Assembly (NCBI GenBank): GCA_905233405.1
Contig: CAJOEG010000163.1
Location: forward strand, 1 to 6,214
Reading direction: 5' to 3'
Length of the DNA stretch: 6,214 bases
Origin: an uncultured Bacteroidales bacterium
GTDB taxonomy: Bacteria; Bacteroidota; Bacteroidia; Bacteroidales; ML635J-15
Both the position numbers and the translations under genes were made by a program. Positions 5,976 to 6,214 of this stretch are shown one piece after another. Numbering within the stretch: the first letter of the stretch is position 1; each line of letters begins with the position of its first letter. Below the pieces are notes generated by a model that was not told the origin of the DNA, did no database searches, and saw only the letters and a list, made by a program, of their open reading frames with translations.

Positions 5976-6200
5976 ATGAATCCGATACGAAAAATTATTG
6001 ACAACATAAAGCCTAAGGTGCTAGGGAAGATGCCTTTTATGACCTCGACTTTCGAGGCATTCGAGACTTTCTTCTTCGTGCCTAAGGATGTTACCGAAAA
6101 CGGTTCGCATATCCGCGATGCAATAGACATGAAGCGAACGATGATTATTGTCGTTTTTGCTTTAATTCCTTGTTTATTGTTTGGTATGTACAATGTATAA
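5976..6200 (+). CDS. nqrB: Na+-translocating NADH:quinone reductase subunit B, 5' part with premature stop
   Basis: NqrB is the large integral-membrane subunit of Na+-NQR, normally around 400 residues, with covalently bound FMN and the sodium channel. Here 74 codons are read from ATG 5976: a cytosolic N-terminal region MNPIRKIIDNIKPK, then ETFFFVP, the family motif GSHIRDAIDMKRTM (43-56), and the first membrane segment IIVVFALIPCLLFGMYNV (57-74). It then stops at TAA 6198-6200. In Bacteroidetes NqrB the conserved FGMYNV is followed by GY-x-H. Skipping T6198 gives NHYHY to the window edge, so a loss of about five bases encoding GY is likely. Only 14 bases follow the stop, so this inference rests on little sequence. 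The start is six bases after the restored nqrA stop. Later features, including the FMN-binding threonine, lie outside the window. Confidence 0.82.
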   Translation: MNPIRKIIDNIKPKVLGKMPFMTSTFEAFETFFFVPKDVTENGSHIRDAIDMKRTMIIVVFALIPCLLFGMYNV

Positions 6201-6214
6201 TCATTATCACTATT

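Noticed and set aside
1..6214. A new defence, mobile or biosynthetic system
   Set aside because: Every long frame not antisense to another gene belongs to a known housekeeping family. No transposase, toxin-antitoxin, reverse transcriptase, nuclease cassette or repeat array is visible on either strand.

Overview
The window looks like chromosomal DNA from a Bacteroidales-type Bacteroidota. The evidence is a RecQ with the long C-terminal extension typical of that phylum, a Bacteroidetes-style NqrA/NqrB pair, matches to the TAnnTTTG promoter element ahead of three transcription units, and start codons without Shine-Dalgarno sequences. All genes are housekeeping or metabolic. I see no RNA gene, CRISPR array, insertion sequence or phage gene.

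Layout. On the minus strand, transcribed leftwards from about 1338, lie kdsD (arabinose-5-phosphate isomerase, SIS plus two CBS domains; 1323 to 355) and, 26 bases behind it, the first 109 codons of a YitT-family membrane protein that runs off the left edge. A 103-base divergent promoter region (1324-1426) separates them from plus-strand recQ (1427-3593). Next come an 85-base spacer holding a short AT-rich tandem repeat and a perfect 28-base palindrome (3633-3660), a zinc-type cation diffusion facilitator gene starting with TTG (3679-4548), a 121-base spacer with a promoter candidate, nqrA (from TTG 4670) and the 5' end of nqrB (from ATG 5976). The nqr genes encode the start of the Na+-translocating NADH:quinone oxidoreductase operon. 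KdsD supplies the Kdo/LPS branch, RecQ acts in DNA repair, and the CDF protein probably exports zinc. No shared pathway links the three units.

The main oddity is that all three conserved plus-strand genes recQ, nqrA and nqrB are broken. In each, conserved codons appear to be missing and the coding frame resumes after a single leftover base (T2111, G5885, T6198). By comparison with family members recalled from memory, the losses are about 17, 29 and 5 bases. RecQ is split between its two helicase lobes, NqrA ends in a wrong-frame tail instead of its conserved C terminus, and NqrB stops within its first membrane segment. The remaining sequence of each gene looks conserved and undecayed. Very recent inactivation or, more likely, sequence or assembly error fits better than a programmed mechanism. 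I found no convincing new biological system.
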